Of a stretch of DNA of 64,000 bases, positions 56,406 through 64,000 are shown one piece after another (within the stretch, counting starts at the first letter, position 1; each line of letters opens with the position of its first letter). Below the pieces are notes generated by a model. It worked only from the letters and a program-made list of their open reading frames with translations. It did not search any database and was not told where the DNA came from. The DNA lies in contig NZ_MDEC01000010.1 of NCBI RefSeq assembly GCF_002939785.1, positions 35,467-99,466 on the forward strand. Reading direction: 5' to 3'. The translations under genes and the position numbers were made by a program. The DNA comes from Xanthomonas codiaei (GTDB taxonomy: Bacteria; Pseudomonadota; Gammaproteobacteria; Xanthomonadales; Xanthomonadaceae).

Positions 56406-57934
56406 CCGCTGCCATCGTCCGCACCACGGCCCACGATGGCAGCACGGTCGAGTTCTACGATCAGCTGCGTGGCAGCGGCGGGTTGAAGGACTGCTATTTC
56501 AGCGTGGATGGCCGCTATGTGGTGCTGTTCTTTCGCCAGCCCCCCGATGCCAATGTGCGTGAGCGCATCGCCAATATCGTTGGGCGCTTTCGCGACGGCA
56601 TCTTCAACCAGGTGGGCGGCGAGTACTGGAGCGGCATGTTCTGCTGGCCGCAACGCACGCTGGAATGGAACGGCCGCTTCGGCCTGGTCGCGCCGATGTA
56701 TGCGCGGCACTTCTTCTTCGAGCACGGCTCGCGCAACGGCGATGCGCTGCAGATCGCCGGGCGCGAGAAGGAAGGCAAATGGTTCGCCTCGGCCAATAAT
56801 CGCAGCAAGTACCTGGATCCGCGCGAGCTGGGCAACTGGGCCAGCCATCTGCGTATCTGCCTGTTGATCGCGCGCGCGGTGCGCCGCCTGCACATGGCCG
56901 GCCTGGCGCATTCGGATCTGTCTTACAAGAACGTGCTGGTCGACCCGGTCGGCGGCAACGCCTGCATCATCGATATCGATGGACTGGTGGTGCCAGGAAA
57001 ATATCCGCCGGATGTGGTGGGCACGCCGGACTTCATCGCGCCGGAGGTCGTAGCCACCGCCAGCCTGCCCAAGCACGATCCGCAGCGGCGCCTGCCGTCG
57101 ATCCAGACCGATCTGCATGCGCTGGCCACGCTGATCTACATGTATCTGCTCTACCGCCATCCGCTGCGCGGCGGGAAGGTGCACGACGCCGATGCCACGC
57201 GCGATGAAGAACTGGCAATGGGCGAGCGCGCGCTGTTCGTGGAAGATCCGCACGATGCCTCCAACCGGGTGCGGCTGAGCGATGTGCGCAGCAGCGAGCT
57301 GCCCTGGGCCGATGCCGCCACGCGCCCGTACACCCTGACCGGCCCCTACCTGGCACCGCTGTTCCTGCGCGCATTCACCACCGGCCTGCGCGATCCGCAG
57401 CAACGCCCGCAGGCCTCGGAATGGGAAGACGCGCTGGTACGCACCGTCGATCTGCTGCAGCCCTGCAGCAATGCCCGCTGCGAGCAGGGCTGGTACGTGT
57501 TCGACAATACCTCGCGGCCGCGTTGCCCGTTCTGCGCAACGCCGTATCCCAATGCGCTGCCGGTGCTGGACCTGTATTTCTCCACGCACACGCCGGGCCA
57601 GTTTCGCCCGGAAAACCACCGCCTGGTGGTCTACACCGGGCAGTCGTTGTTTCCCTGGCACGTCAATCGCCATGTAGCACCCAACGAGAAGCTGGCCGTC
57701 GAGCAGCGGCGACGGGTGGGCTACTTCGTGTTGCACGAGGGCCATTGGTATCTGGTCAACGAGGCGATGCCCGAGCTCTACGACGCCACCGCTGGCGCCC
57801 TGGTGCCGATCGGTGAAAAAGTGGAGCTCAGCCAGGGACGGCAACTGCTGCTGTCGCGTGCGGAGGGCGGGCGTCTGGTCCATGTGCAACTGGTGCTGCC
57901 CGATGCCGGCAGCGGCGCCGTTGCGGTTGACTAG
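56402..57934 (+). CDS. Atypical Ser/Thr protein kinase with zinc ribbon
   Basis: 510 residues. The kinase domain keeps the catalytic loop HSDLSYKNVLVD (H170-S-D172, N177), a metal site reading DIDG (191-194) where DFG is usual, and GTPDFIAPEVV as activation-segment end. The expected VAxK lysine strand reads YVVLFFRQP, with Arg, so the ATP site is non-standard. A zinc ribbon follows (C355-x4-C360 and C375-x2-C378), then a beta-rich C-terminal region. Related kinases with zinc ribbons are known from ter clusters. It is coupled to the phosphatase gene, suggesting a phosphorylation switch acting on the TerD/VWA proteins; the target is not known. Confidence 0.88.
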   Translation: MTAAIVRTTAHDGSTVEFYDQLRGSGGLKDCYFSVDGRYVVLFFRQPPDANVRERIANIVGRFRDGIFNQVGGEYWSGMFCWPQRTLEWNGRFGLVAPMYARHFFFEHGSRNGDALQIAGREKEGKWFASANNRSKYLDPRELGNWASHLRICLLIARAVRRLHMAGLAHSDLSYKNVLVDPVGGNACIIDIDGLVVPGKYPPDVVGTPDFIAPEVVATASLPKHDPQRRLPSIQTDLHALATLIYMYLLYRHPLRGGKVHDADATRDEELAMGERALFVEDPHDASNRVRLSDVRSSELPWADAATRPYTLTGPYLAPLFLRAFTTGLRDPQQRPQASEWEDALVRTVDLLQPCSNARCEQGWYVFDNTSRPRCPFCATPYPNALPVLDLYFSTHTPGQFRPENHRLVVYTGQSLFPWHVNRHVAPNEKLAVEQRRRVGYFVLHEGHWYLVNEAMPELYDATAGALVPIGEKVELSQGRQLLLSRAEGGRLVHVQLVLPDAGSGAVAVD

Positions 57935-58031
57935 ACCTGCAGGGCAGGTCACTCTTTCGACCTGCTGATCGCAGGCCGGTTGCGCCAATGCCGCCGTGCA
58001 GCGCAGATGGGCCAGGCCAGGGACAGGGGCA

Positions 58032-59237
58032 GTGACGACTCTACAGATCGGACAAAACATAGCCCTGGAGGGCGACCGCCTCGACGCACAGATCACGCTG
58101 ACGGGTGTGCCTTCCGGCATGGAGTTGGATGTCAGTGCCTTCGTGCTGGGCGCCCAGGGCCAGGTCCTGGATGACGGCGCATTCGTGTTCTATGGGCAGC
58201 CCAGCTTTCAGGCCGGCGCGGTCACCGTCGATGCCAGGGCGCGGCGGGTCGGCATGCAGCTGTCGGCGTTGCCGGCGCAGGCCGAGCGGGTGGCTGTGGC
58301 GATCACCATCGATCAGGGCATGCGCCGGGCGCAGCGCTTCGGGCAGCTGCAGCAGCTGACGTTGGCCGTGACCGCCGGCAGCCAGAGCTGCAGCTTCGCC
58401 CCACCGCTGGTAGGCATGGCAGAAACCGCGTTGATCCTTGCCGAGGTCTACCGGCGCAACGGGCAGTGGAAGCTGCGCGCGGTGGGGCAGGGATTTACCG
58501 GCGGGCTCGGCCCGCTGGCCAGGCATTTTGGCGTGGAGGTGGATGACGATCCGGACGCGGCCACGGCCGCGCCGCCGCCGCCCACGCCTGCCGTCCCGCC
58601 GCCGGTTCCTGCAACGCCGCCGCCACCGCCTGCTGCTCCGCCACCGGCGCCGTCGGTCAACCTGTCCAAGATCGTGTTGGAAAAGTCCAAGCCGGTCGCG
58701 CTGGAGAAGGCCTCCGGCAAGTTTGGCGAGATCGTGGTCAACCTGCGCTGGAGTCGCGGTGGCGGGATGTTCTCGCGCGCCATCGATCTGGACCTGGGCG
58801 CCATGGTGGAACTGCAGGACGGCAACAAGACCGTCGTCCAGGCGCTCGGTGGGAATTTCGGCAGCCTGGTGCAGATGCCGTACGTCAAGCTGATGGGCGA
58901 CGATCGCAGCGGCAGCTCCGGCCAGGGCGAGTTCCTGCACCTCAATGGCGACGAATGGGCGCGCATCAAGCGCGTGCTGATCTTCGCCTTCATCTACGAG
59001 GGCGTTCCCAACTGGTCCAATGCCAATGGCGTGGTGACCATCCGCACGCCGGGCCAGCCCGAGCTGGAGGCGCGCCTGGACAGCCCCAACAATCGCGACG
59101 GTATGTGCGCCATCGCCATGCTGGAAAACAGCAACGGCACCATTCGTGCAACCAAACAGGTGGACTATTTCACCGGGCACGACACCATGGACATGCGGTT
59201 CGGCTTTGGGTTCGAGTGGAGAGCCGCTCGCAAATAG
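58032..59237 (+). CDS. TerD-TerA fusion protein
   Basis: 401 residues from a GTG start preceded by AGGGGCA. The N-terminal domain (about 1-165) is TerD-like: ALEGDRLDAQITLTGVPSGMELDVSAFVLG and VGQGFTGGLGPLARHFGVEV. A Pro-rich linker (about 175-210) follows, and then a TerA-like domain with VNLRWSRG, SRAIDLDLGAMVEL, LMGDDRSGSSGQGEFLHLNG and FIYEGVPNW. TerD domains bind calcium through acidic loops; in this N-terminal copy the usual DxDDEQ loop is not evident, so it may not bind metal. TerA and TerD are separate genes in most ter operons. Longer starts are open upstream. Confidence 0.85.
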   Translation: MTTLQIGQNIALEGDRLDAQITLTGVPSGMELDVSAFVLGAQGQVLDDGAFVFYGQPSFQAGAVTVDARARRVGMQLSALPAQAERVAVAITIDQGMRRAQRFGQLQQLTLAVTAGSQSCSFAPPLVGMAETALILAEVYRRNGQWKLRAVGQGFTGGLGPLARHFGVEVDDDPDAATAAPPPPTPAVPPPVPATPPPPPAAPPPAPSVNLSKIVLEKSKPVALEKASGKFGEIVVNLRWSRGGGMFSRAIDLDLGAMVELQDGNKTVVQALGGNFGSLVQMPYVKLMGDDRSGSSGQGEFLHLNGDEWARIKRVLIFAFIYEGVPNWSNANGVVTIRTPGQPELEARLDSPNNRDGMCAIAMLENSNGTIRATKQVDYFTGHDTMDMRFGFGFEWRAARK

Positions 59238-59348
59238 CCTGCGTGCCGTGTCTGGCGGGCGCTGCCATCGGCCTGCACACGATCAATCGCGTTTCCCGGG
59301 AACCGCAAGGTTCCGATTCTTACCCCGCAACAATCTAAGGAGTGCAGT

Positions 59349-59927
59349 ATGGGCGTCAGTCTTTCCAAGGGCGGTAATGTCAATCTCAGCAAGGAAGCAC
59401 CTGGCCTGAGCGAGGTCGTCGTGGGTCTGGGTTGGGATCCGCGTGCCACCGACGGCAGCGAATTCGACCTGGATGCCAGCGCGTTCCTGCTCAAGCCGGA
59501 CGGCAAGGTGCCGGACGACAGCAGCTTCATCTTCTACAACAACAAGACCTCCGCCGATGGCTCGGTCGTGCACCAGGGCGACAACCGGTCCGGCGCGGGC
59601 GACGGCGACGACGAGCAGATCGCGGTCTCGCTCAACGGCGTGCCGGCGGCGGTGGACAAGATCTCCTTCGCGGTGACCATCCACGAGGCCGAAGGCCGTC
59701 GCCAGTCGTTCGGCATGGTGGGCAACGCGTACATCCGCGTCGTCAACAAGGCCGACAACAAGGAACTGGCGCGCTACGACCTGACCGAAGACGGCTCCAC
59801 CGAGACGGCGATGATTTTCGGCGAGCTGTACCGCAACGGTGCCGACTGGAAGTTCCGCGCCGTCGGCCAGGGCTTCAAGGGTGGCCTGGGCCCGCTGGCC
59901 GCCAACTACGGCGTCAACATCGGCTGA
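59349..59927 (+). CDS. terD: TerD family calcium-binding stress protein
   Basis: 192 residues, the standard TerD/TerE length. Signatures: [38 protein letters not shown], the acidic calcium loop [19 protein letters not shown] and [18 protein letters not shown]. TerD proteins bind two Ca2+ and are thought to gather at the membrane with TerC-like partners under stress. A strong AAGGAGT site precedes the ATG. I use terD for the family; terE is equally possible. Confidence 0.93.
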   Translation: MGVSLSKGGNVNLSKEAPGLSEVVVGLGWDPRATDGSEFDLDASAFLLKPDGKVPDDSSFIFYNNKTSADGSVVHQGDNRSGAGDGDDEQIAVSLNGVPAAVDKISFAVTIHEAEGRRQSFGMVGNAYIRVVNKADNKELARYDLTEDGSTETAMIFGELYRNGADWKFRAVGQGFKGGLGPLAANYGVNIG

Positions 59928-60053
59928 TGCCGGCACGGCCGTTGCCTGTGCGCAGCGGCCATCGAGCGTGATCAACAGTGGCCGCCCGGATGCCCATTCG
60001 CGCGGCCACCTTCACACCGGGCCTGGCCCGGTGACGACTCAAGGAGAGTGTGG

Positions 60054-60635
60054 ATGAGCGTTAGTTTGAGCAAGGGACAGCGGATCTCGCTGAGCAAGGA
60101 AGCCGGCACACAGTTGACCAAGGTGGTCATGGGGCTGGGGTGGGATGCCAAGAAGACCAAGGGCTTCTTCGGATTCGGCCAGCGCGACCAATCGATCGAC
60201 CTGGACGCCTCGTGCCTGATGTTCAACGATGCCAATCAGCTGGTGGACCAGATCTGGTTCCAGCAATTGAATTCGCGCGACGGCAGCGTCCGGCACACCG
60301 GCGACAACCGGACCGGCGACGGCGATGGCGATGACGAGCAGATCGTCGTGCAGCTGGACAAGATTCCCACCGGCGTCAAGAGCCTGGTCTTCATCGTCAA
60401 CAGCTTCACTGGCCAGAGTTTTGCGGAAATCGAAAACGCGTTCTGCCGGCTGGTCGATGCCAATGGCAACAAGGAAGTCGCACGCTACAACCTGTCGTGC
60501 CAGGGCAACCACACCGCCCAGCTGATGGCCAAGCTGTATCGCCACGAAAACGACTGGAAGTTGCACGCCATCGGCGAATCCTGCTCCGGCCGCACGTTCC
60601 ACGACATGCTGCCGGTCATCAACGGCCAGCTGTAA
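60054..60635 (+). CDS. terZ: TerD/TerZ-type stress protein paralogue
   Basis: 193 residues, clearly a TerD-domain protein: VSLSKGQRISLSKEAG, VMGLGWDAKKTKGFFGFG, SIDLDASCLMF, the acidic loop [20 protein letters not shown] and WKLHAIGESCSGRTFHDMLP. The insertion with GFFGFG and the SCSGRTFHDMLP end resemble TerZ more than TerD. AAGGAG lies upstream. Calcium binding is likely because the acidic loop is intact. It is the last gene before a hairpin that may separate the Ter proteins from the biosynthetic genes. Confidence 0.9.
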   Translation: MSVSLSKGQRISLSKEAGTQLTKVVMGLGWDAKKTKGFFGFGQRDQSIDLDASCLMFNDANQLVDQIWFQQLNSRDGSVRHTGDNRTGDGDGDDEQIVVQLDKIPTGVKSLVFIVNSFTGQSFAEIENAFCRLVDANGNKEVARYNLSCQGNHTAQLMAKLYRHENDWKLHAIGESCSGRTFHDMLPVINGQL

Positions 60636-60642
60636 TCCTCCA

Positions 60643-60676
60643 GGACGGTGGCCGCGCGCGAGGCGCCGTCCTTCTT
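60643..60676 (+). terminator. Hairpin with short T-rich end after terZ
   Basis: GGACGG (60643-60648) pairs with CCGTCC (60666-60671), extended by a TG / CG step, and TTCTT follows. It lies 8 bp after the terZ stop. The T stretch is short, so it may be only partly effective. Confidence 0.5.
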
Positions 60677-60866
60677 GGAGCGGCGAACAATGCGTCGCGA
60701 GCGGTCGTGTGGGTGCGGATGGCGCACTCGGAACCGGCGTGTATGCGTGGTCCATGCCGATTCCAAGTACCGACCGCGCCCGCCCTGGTGGTGAGCGCAG
60801 TCGTGTTGTCAGCTGTTCTTCGTCGGCGCCATGCGCGGGGCCGTAGTCCATCTTTCGAGTATCCGT

Positions 60867-61925
60867 ATGTCACTTCCCCACGCGCGCGTCTGGTTCAACC
60901 GGCACTACGCGACCATTGCCCGCATCATCGATCATCTACGCGGCGAAGCCGAGCCGTTGCCGATCTGGACCTGCGTGTCGCATCGCCAGGAAAACTTCCG
61001 CGGTTTTGCCCGTGCCGACCATGCCTTGCTCGAACCGGCGGGCCTGAGCCCGGAGGCGTACCTGCAGTGGTGCTATCAGGTGGTGCAACAGCTGCAGATC
61101 ACCCACCTGGTACCCGGCTACGAGCAGAGCCTGCTGACCAGCCACCGCGCCGAGTTCGCGGCGCTGGGCTGCCAGATCGTGCACGCCGCGCCTGCGGATA
61201 TCCTGCCCAACCTGCATCACAAGCAATGGGTGTACGCGGCGGTCGCCGGACTGGTGCCGCTGCCGGACTATCGTTACGTCACCACGCTGCAACAGGCGGT
61301 GGAGGCGATCGCGCAGCTGGGCGTCGATGGCGCGGTCTGCGTCAAGCCCACCGTGTCGGTGTACGGCAAGGGGTTCTATCGGCTGGTGGAGGGGATCGAG
61401 CCGAGTACCTATGCCTGCAGCACGCAGGAATGGATCGGCCGGATGGAACGCCTGCCCGAGTTCGAACCGCATCTGGTCATGCTCTATCTGCCCGGCGTGG
61501 AGTACAGCGTGGACATCGCTGCGCGCGATGGCGACGTGCTGGCCTGCGTGGTGCGCCAGAAGGATCCCAACAGCAAGGTGCAGCAGCTGTCCATGCGCGC
61601 GGACCTGGTCGGCTATGCCACGGCGATGGTGAAGCGCTTCGGCGCCAACGGGCTGATCAACGTGCAGTTCAAGGACGACATCGATGGCGCGCCGATGTTG
61701 CTGGAGATCAATCCGCGTGCGGCCGGCGGGATCGGCATGAGCTGCATGTCCGGGATCAATCTTCCGCATGTAGCGTATCGCGCCTGCATCTTTCCCGAGT
61801 TGCCGGTACAGATTCCGACACCGCGGCTGGGCATTCGCGTCACCGAGATCTCGCTGGCGGTTGAGTTGCCGGACGCGCAGCCCTTGCCTGGCACGGTGAT
61901 GCCGCAGGTTGCGGTCGACGCATGA
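60867..61925 (+). CDS. ATP-grasp ligase of the ter-linked biosynthetic block
   Basis: 352 residues. ATP-grasp signs: DILPNLHHKQWVYAAV, the nucleotide-binding VCVKPTVSVYGKGFYRL, the metal site MLLEINPRAAGGIGMSCM and SVDIAARDG. It would join a carboxylate to an amine or thiol through an acyl-phosphate. In ter clusters an ATP-grasp enzyme sits beside a phosphoribosyltransferase, an HAD enzyme and a StiP protein, thought to make a nucleoside-like or peptide-like compound. Its last codons overlap the next gene (ATGA). The ATG at 60867 has no clear ribosome binding site; the frame is open 12 codons further up. Confidence 0.87.
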   Translation: MSLPHARVWFNRHYATIARIIDHLRGEAEPLPIWTCVSHRQENFRGFARADHALLEPAGLSPEAYLQWCYQVVQQLQITHLVPGYEQSLLTSHRAEFAALGCQIVHAAPADILPNLHHKQWVYAAVAGLVPLPDYRYVTTLQQAVEAIAQLGVDGAVCVKPTVSVYGKGFYRLVEGIEPSTYACSTQEWIGRMERLPEFEPHLVMLYLPGVEYSVDIAARDGDVLACVVRQKDPNSKVQQLSMRADLVGYATAMVKRFGANGLINVQFKDDIDGAPMLLEINPRAAGGIGMSCMSGINLPHVAYRACIFPELPVQIPTPRLGIRVTEISLAVELPDAQPLPGTVMPQVAVDA

Positions 61926-63091
61926 GCACGCTGCAAGTGAGCTTGCCCACCGGCACCTTGTACTGTGCCGGGCAACCGGGCAATACGCGTGCACTGACCG
62001 ATCTTTGCGGCTTCGGCGCGCGGCGCAATCCCAAGCGCGGCTTCGTGTTCGTCTCCAAGGTGCTGGGCAAGCACTGGCCCGCTTCCCCGGCGACGATGGC
62101 GCAGCTGCAGGCGGAGCTGGCGGCGCAGATTCCGCTGCCGGCCGGTGAGATGGTCCTGTTCGTGGCGATGGCCGAAACCGCCACCGGCCTGGGCCACGGC
62201 GTGTTCGAAGCGTTCCTGCAACGCGACGGCAGCCAGGCGCTGTTGCTGCAGACCACGCGCTATCCGCTCGACGGCGCGCAGGTGCTGCGCTTCGAGGAAG
62301 AACACAGCCATGCCACCCAGCAGTTTCTCTACCTGCCCGAAGCGCCCGCGCTGCGCGCAGCGCTGGAGCGGGTGAGCACGGTGGTGATGGTGGATGACGA
62401 GGCGACCTCGGGCCGGACCTTCTTGAACCTGGCGATCGCCCTGCGCAGCGTCTGCCCGCGCCTGCGAGCGCTGTACCCGGTGGTGCTGACCGATTTCTCC
62501 GAAGGCCGGGTACAGGCGCTGCTGTCGGCGCTGCCGGGCATCGACGAGGTGGCGCCGCTGTCGCTGTGGTCGGGCACGCACCGGTTCGAGCGTGACCCTG
62601 CTGCGGCGCTGGTGCCTGCCCCGGTGGCCTACGCCCCGGTGGCCTGTCGCCGCCAGCATGTGTCCGCCTTTACCGCACGGCTGGGGCTTGCCGCTGCCAT
62701 CGCGCTACCCGATGCGCTGGTGCAGGCCTGCCACGCGGCGCTGGATGGCCGGCCGGTGCTGGTGATCGGCACCGGCGAATGCATGTATCCGGCACAACGG
62801 CTGGCGCAGGCGCTGGAAGCGCTGGGTCATGCGGTGGCGGTGCAATCGACCACACGTTCGCCGCTGATGCAGGCCGGTGCCATCGAAGACATCGCCCTGG
62901 TGGAAGACGTCTATGGCGAGGGAATTCCCAATTACCTGTACAACCTGACGCGCTCGGCCGGTGCGGTGCGGGTGGTGGTGCACGAAAGTCGCGAGCGCGC
63001 CTGCGTGGAGCGGTTGCTGCAGCAGCTGCAGGCGATCGAAGTGGATCTTGCCCAGCAGCGCGTCAGCACGCCCATGCAGGCGGTGGCCTAG
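61922..63091 (+). CDS. Phosphoribosyltransferase-like protein of the ter-linked block (TRSP type)
   Basis: 389 residues. The PRPP-binding loop is VVMVDDEATSGRTFLNLA (near residue 155), a type I phosphoribosyltransferase signature; an earlier VAMAETATGLGHGVFEAF and a C-terminal half with VLVIGTGECMYPAQRLAQAL, STTRSPLM and DVYGEGIPNYLYNL match the two-part protein (PRTase plus TRSP domain) known from ter clusters. It probably attaches or removes a ribose-phosphate on a base. The next gene begins immediately after its stop. Confidence 0.88.
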   Translation: MSTLQVSLPTGTLYCAGQPGNTRALTDLCGFGARRNPKRGFVFVSKVLGKHWPASPATMAQLQAELAAQIPLPAGEMVLFVAMAETATGLGHGVFEAFLQRDGSQALLLQTTRYPLDGAQVLRFEEEHSHATQQFLYLPEAPALRAALERVSTVVMVDDEATSGRTFLNLAIALRSVCPRLRALYPVVLTDFSEGRVQALLSALPGIDEVAPLSLWSGTHRFERDPAAALVPAPVAYAPVACRRQHVSAFTARLGLAAAIALPDALVQACHAALDGRPVLVIGTGECMYPAQRLAQALEALGHAVAVQSTTRSPLMQAGAIEDIALVEDVYGEGIPNYLYNLTRSAGAVRVVVHESRERACVERLLQQLQAIEVDLAQQRVSTPMQAVA

Positions 63092-63847
63092 ATGTATCAG
63101 GTGGCCCTGGTCGATCTGGACGACACCTTGTTCTCGTCGCTGCGCAAGCAAAAAGACGCGCAGGCGCTGCAGCCGGCAGCGTTGTCGGTCGATGGTGGCG
63201 TGGTGAGCTATACCTCGCCGCGTCAGCGCGCGTTCGCGCAGTGGTTGCAGCGCGCCGACCTGGTGGTCCCGGTCACCGCGCGCACGCTCGACACCTTCGC
63301 GCGCGTGCTGCTGCCATTCGACGGACCGGCGATCGTGGCCCACGGTGCCACCATCGTCGATGCGCAGCGGCAGGTCGATCCGGTGTGGGCGGCCACGGTG
63401 CACGCCCGCATGCAGACCGAGTTGCCGGCGTTACAGCAGCTGCAGCAGGCCTTGTCGGCGCAGTTCGGCGCCGCGCTGGAGGTCAGCATCGCCGGCGCAC
63501 CGCAACAGCCGGCCTATCTGGTGGCGCGCGAGCCATCGCGCGACGAACAGGTGGTGCGAAGGATTTCCGATGAGGTCATCGCGCCATGGGTGGCGCAGCA
63601 TCCCGGCTATACCCATCACGTCAACGGCCGCAATCTGGCGGTGCTGCCGCCGTGCGTGGACAAGCGGCTGGCGGTGGCCTACCTGCTGGAATCGCTGCGG
63701 CGCCAGCATGGCGAGCTGTTCGTGGTCGGTGCCGGCGACAGCATCACCGACCTGCCGTTCCTGTCGCTGTGCGATGTGGCGATCCTGCCCACCGGCTCGC
63801 AGGCCTGGGCACAGCTGCGCACGCACGCGCACGAGCCCTGCGCATGA
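63092..63847 (+). CDS. HAD-superfamily hydrolase of the ter-linked block
   Basis: 251 residues. Motif I is VALVDLDDTLFSSL, motif II Thr in VVPVTARTLDTF, motif III Lys in CVDKRLAVAYLLE, motif IV VVGAGDSITDLPFL; with a cap domain between, it resembles Cof-type sugar or nucleotide phosphatases. It should remove a phosphate from the intermediate made by the neighbours. The start follows the previous stop directly and its own stop overlaps the next ATG. Confidence 0.9.
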   Translation: MYQVALVDLDDTLFSSLRKQKDAQALQPAALSVDGGVVSYTSPRQRAFAQWLQRADLVVPVTARTLDTFARVLLPFDGPAIVAHGATIVDAQRQVDPVWAATVHARMQTELPALQQLQQALSAQFGAALEVSIAGAPQQPAYLVAREPSRDEQVVRRISDEVIAPWVAQHPGYTHHVNGRNLAVLPPCVDKRLAVAYLLESLRRQHGELFVVGAGDSITDLPFLSLCDVAILPTGSQAWAQLRTHAHEPCA

Positions 63848-64000
63848 CCTTGGCCGGATTCTCGGGCAGTTATGCGCCCGGCGATGTGACCTTTCTGCTG
63901 ACGCAGATCCAGGTCGCGCCGATGCAGGATCTGCAGGAAAAAGAGCGCCTGATCCAGGCCGGCCACGCGCATTACTCGGAAATGCTGACGCCGGAGCAGG
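63844..64000 (+). CDS. StiP-like protein, 3' end missing
   Basis: The 52 visible residues, MTLAGFSGSYAPGDVTFLL followed by TQIQVAPMQDLQEKERLIQ and an AGHAHYSEMLTPEQ end, match the start of proteins annotated as cysteine protease StiP in ter clusters. The frame leaves the window open. Its ATG overlaps the HAD stop, so it belongs to the same transcript. The enzymatic assignment cannot be checked because the rest is absent. Confidence 0.8.
   Translation, partial: MTLAGFSGSYAPGDVTFLLTQIQVAPMQDLQEKERLIQAGHAHYSEMLTPEQ

Overview
This GC-rich, densely packed window reads as a chromosomal segment of a Xanthomonas species. The diagnosis rests on a complete xanthomonadin (brominated aryl-polyene pigment) cluster, a polA-linked small RNA with three C-rich hairpin loops that matches what I know of Xanthomonas sX13, and the typical intergenic AATCCC-type heptamer arrays. 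The species cannot be fixed from the sequence alone. No rRNA, tRNA, CRISPR array, transposase or phage module was seen.

Layout. 1-7837: the 3' part of a giant repeat-built exoprotein (filamentous-haemagglutinin-like), with an exact 654-bp tandem period in its middle, then a lone tssA-type gene. 8098-11538: DUF2782 lipoprotein, divergent polA and the sX13-like RNA. 11821-17281: hemF, a two-gene unknown unit (TPR-like plus membrane protein) and an exported S9 peptidase, all on the minus strand. 17876-34604: the xanthomonadin region. It holds the 3-hydroxybenzoate ligase (xanA2), the chorismatase xanB2 coupled to a halogenase-like flavoenzyme, and an ACP-led operon (ACP, membrane protein, two acyltransferases, two hot-dog dehydratases, a LolA-like carrier, an MMPL exporter and a ketoreductase). 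It ends with a minus-strand operon of ketosynthase, Cys-less ketosynthase partner, GT2 glycosyltransferase and a second halogenase-like flavoenzyme. A small nuclease-like gene lies inside it in the opposite direction.

34822-51048: mostly housekeeping genes. These are ycgL, a membrane ankyrin-repeat protein, a small tyrosine-phosphatase-like protein, GH15 hydrolase coupled to a glucose-6-phosphate dehydrogenase with a histone-like tail, a Kef-type K+/H+ antiporter, alpha-carbonic anhydrase, mgtE behind a strong leader hairpin, a low-GC exported protein of unknown function, and a patZ-like protein acetyltransferase.

51674-64000 (running off the end): a ter-type stress/defence cluster. It has a DUF475/TerC-like membrane protein, two TerY-like VWA proteins, a PP2C phosphatase, an atypical protein kinase, a TerD-TerA fusion, two TerD paralogues, and then a biosynthetic block (ATP-grasp, phosphoribosyltransferase-like, HAD hydrolase, start of a StiP-like protein). 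A signalling half (VWA, kinase, phosphatase, TerD) is joined to a small-molecule half. This is the most interesting system in the window because the product and trigger of such clusters are not established.
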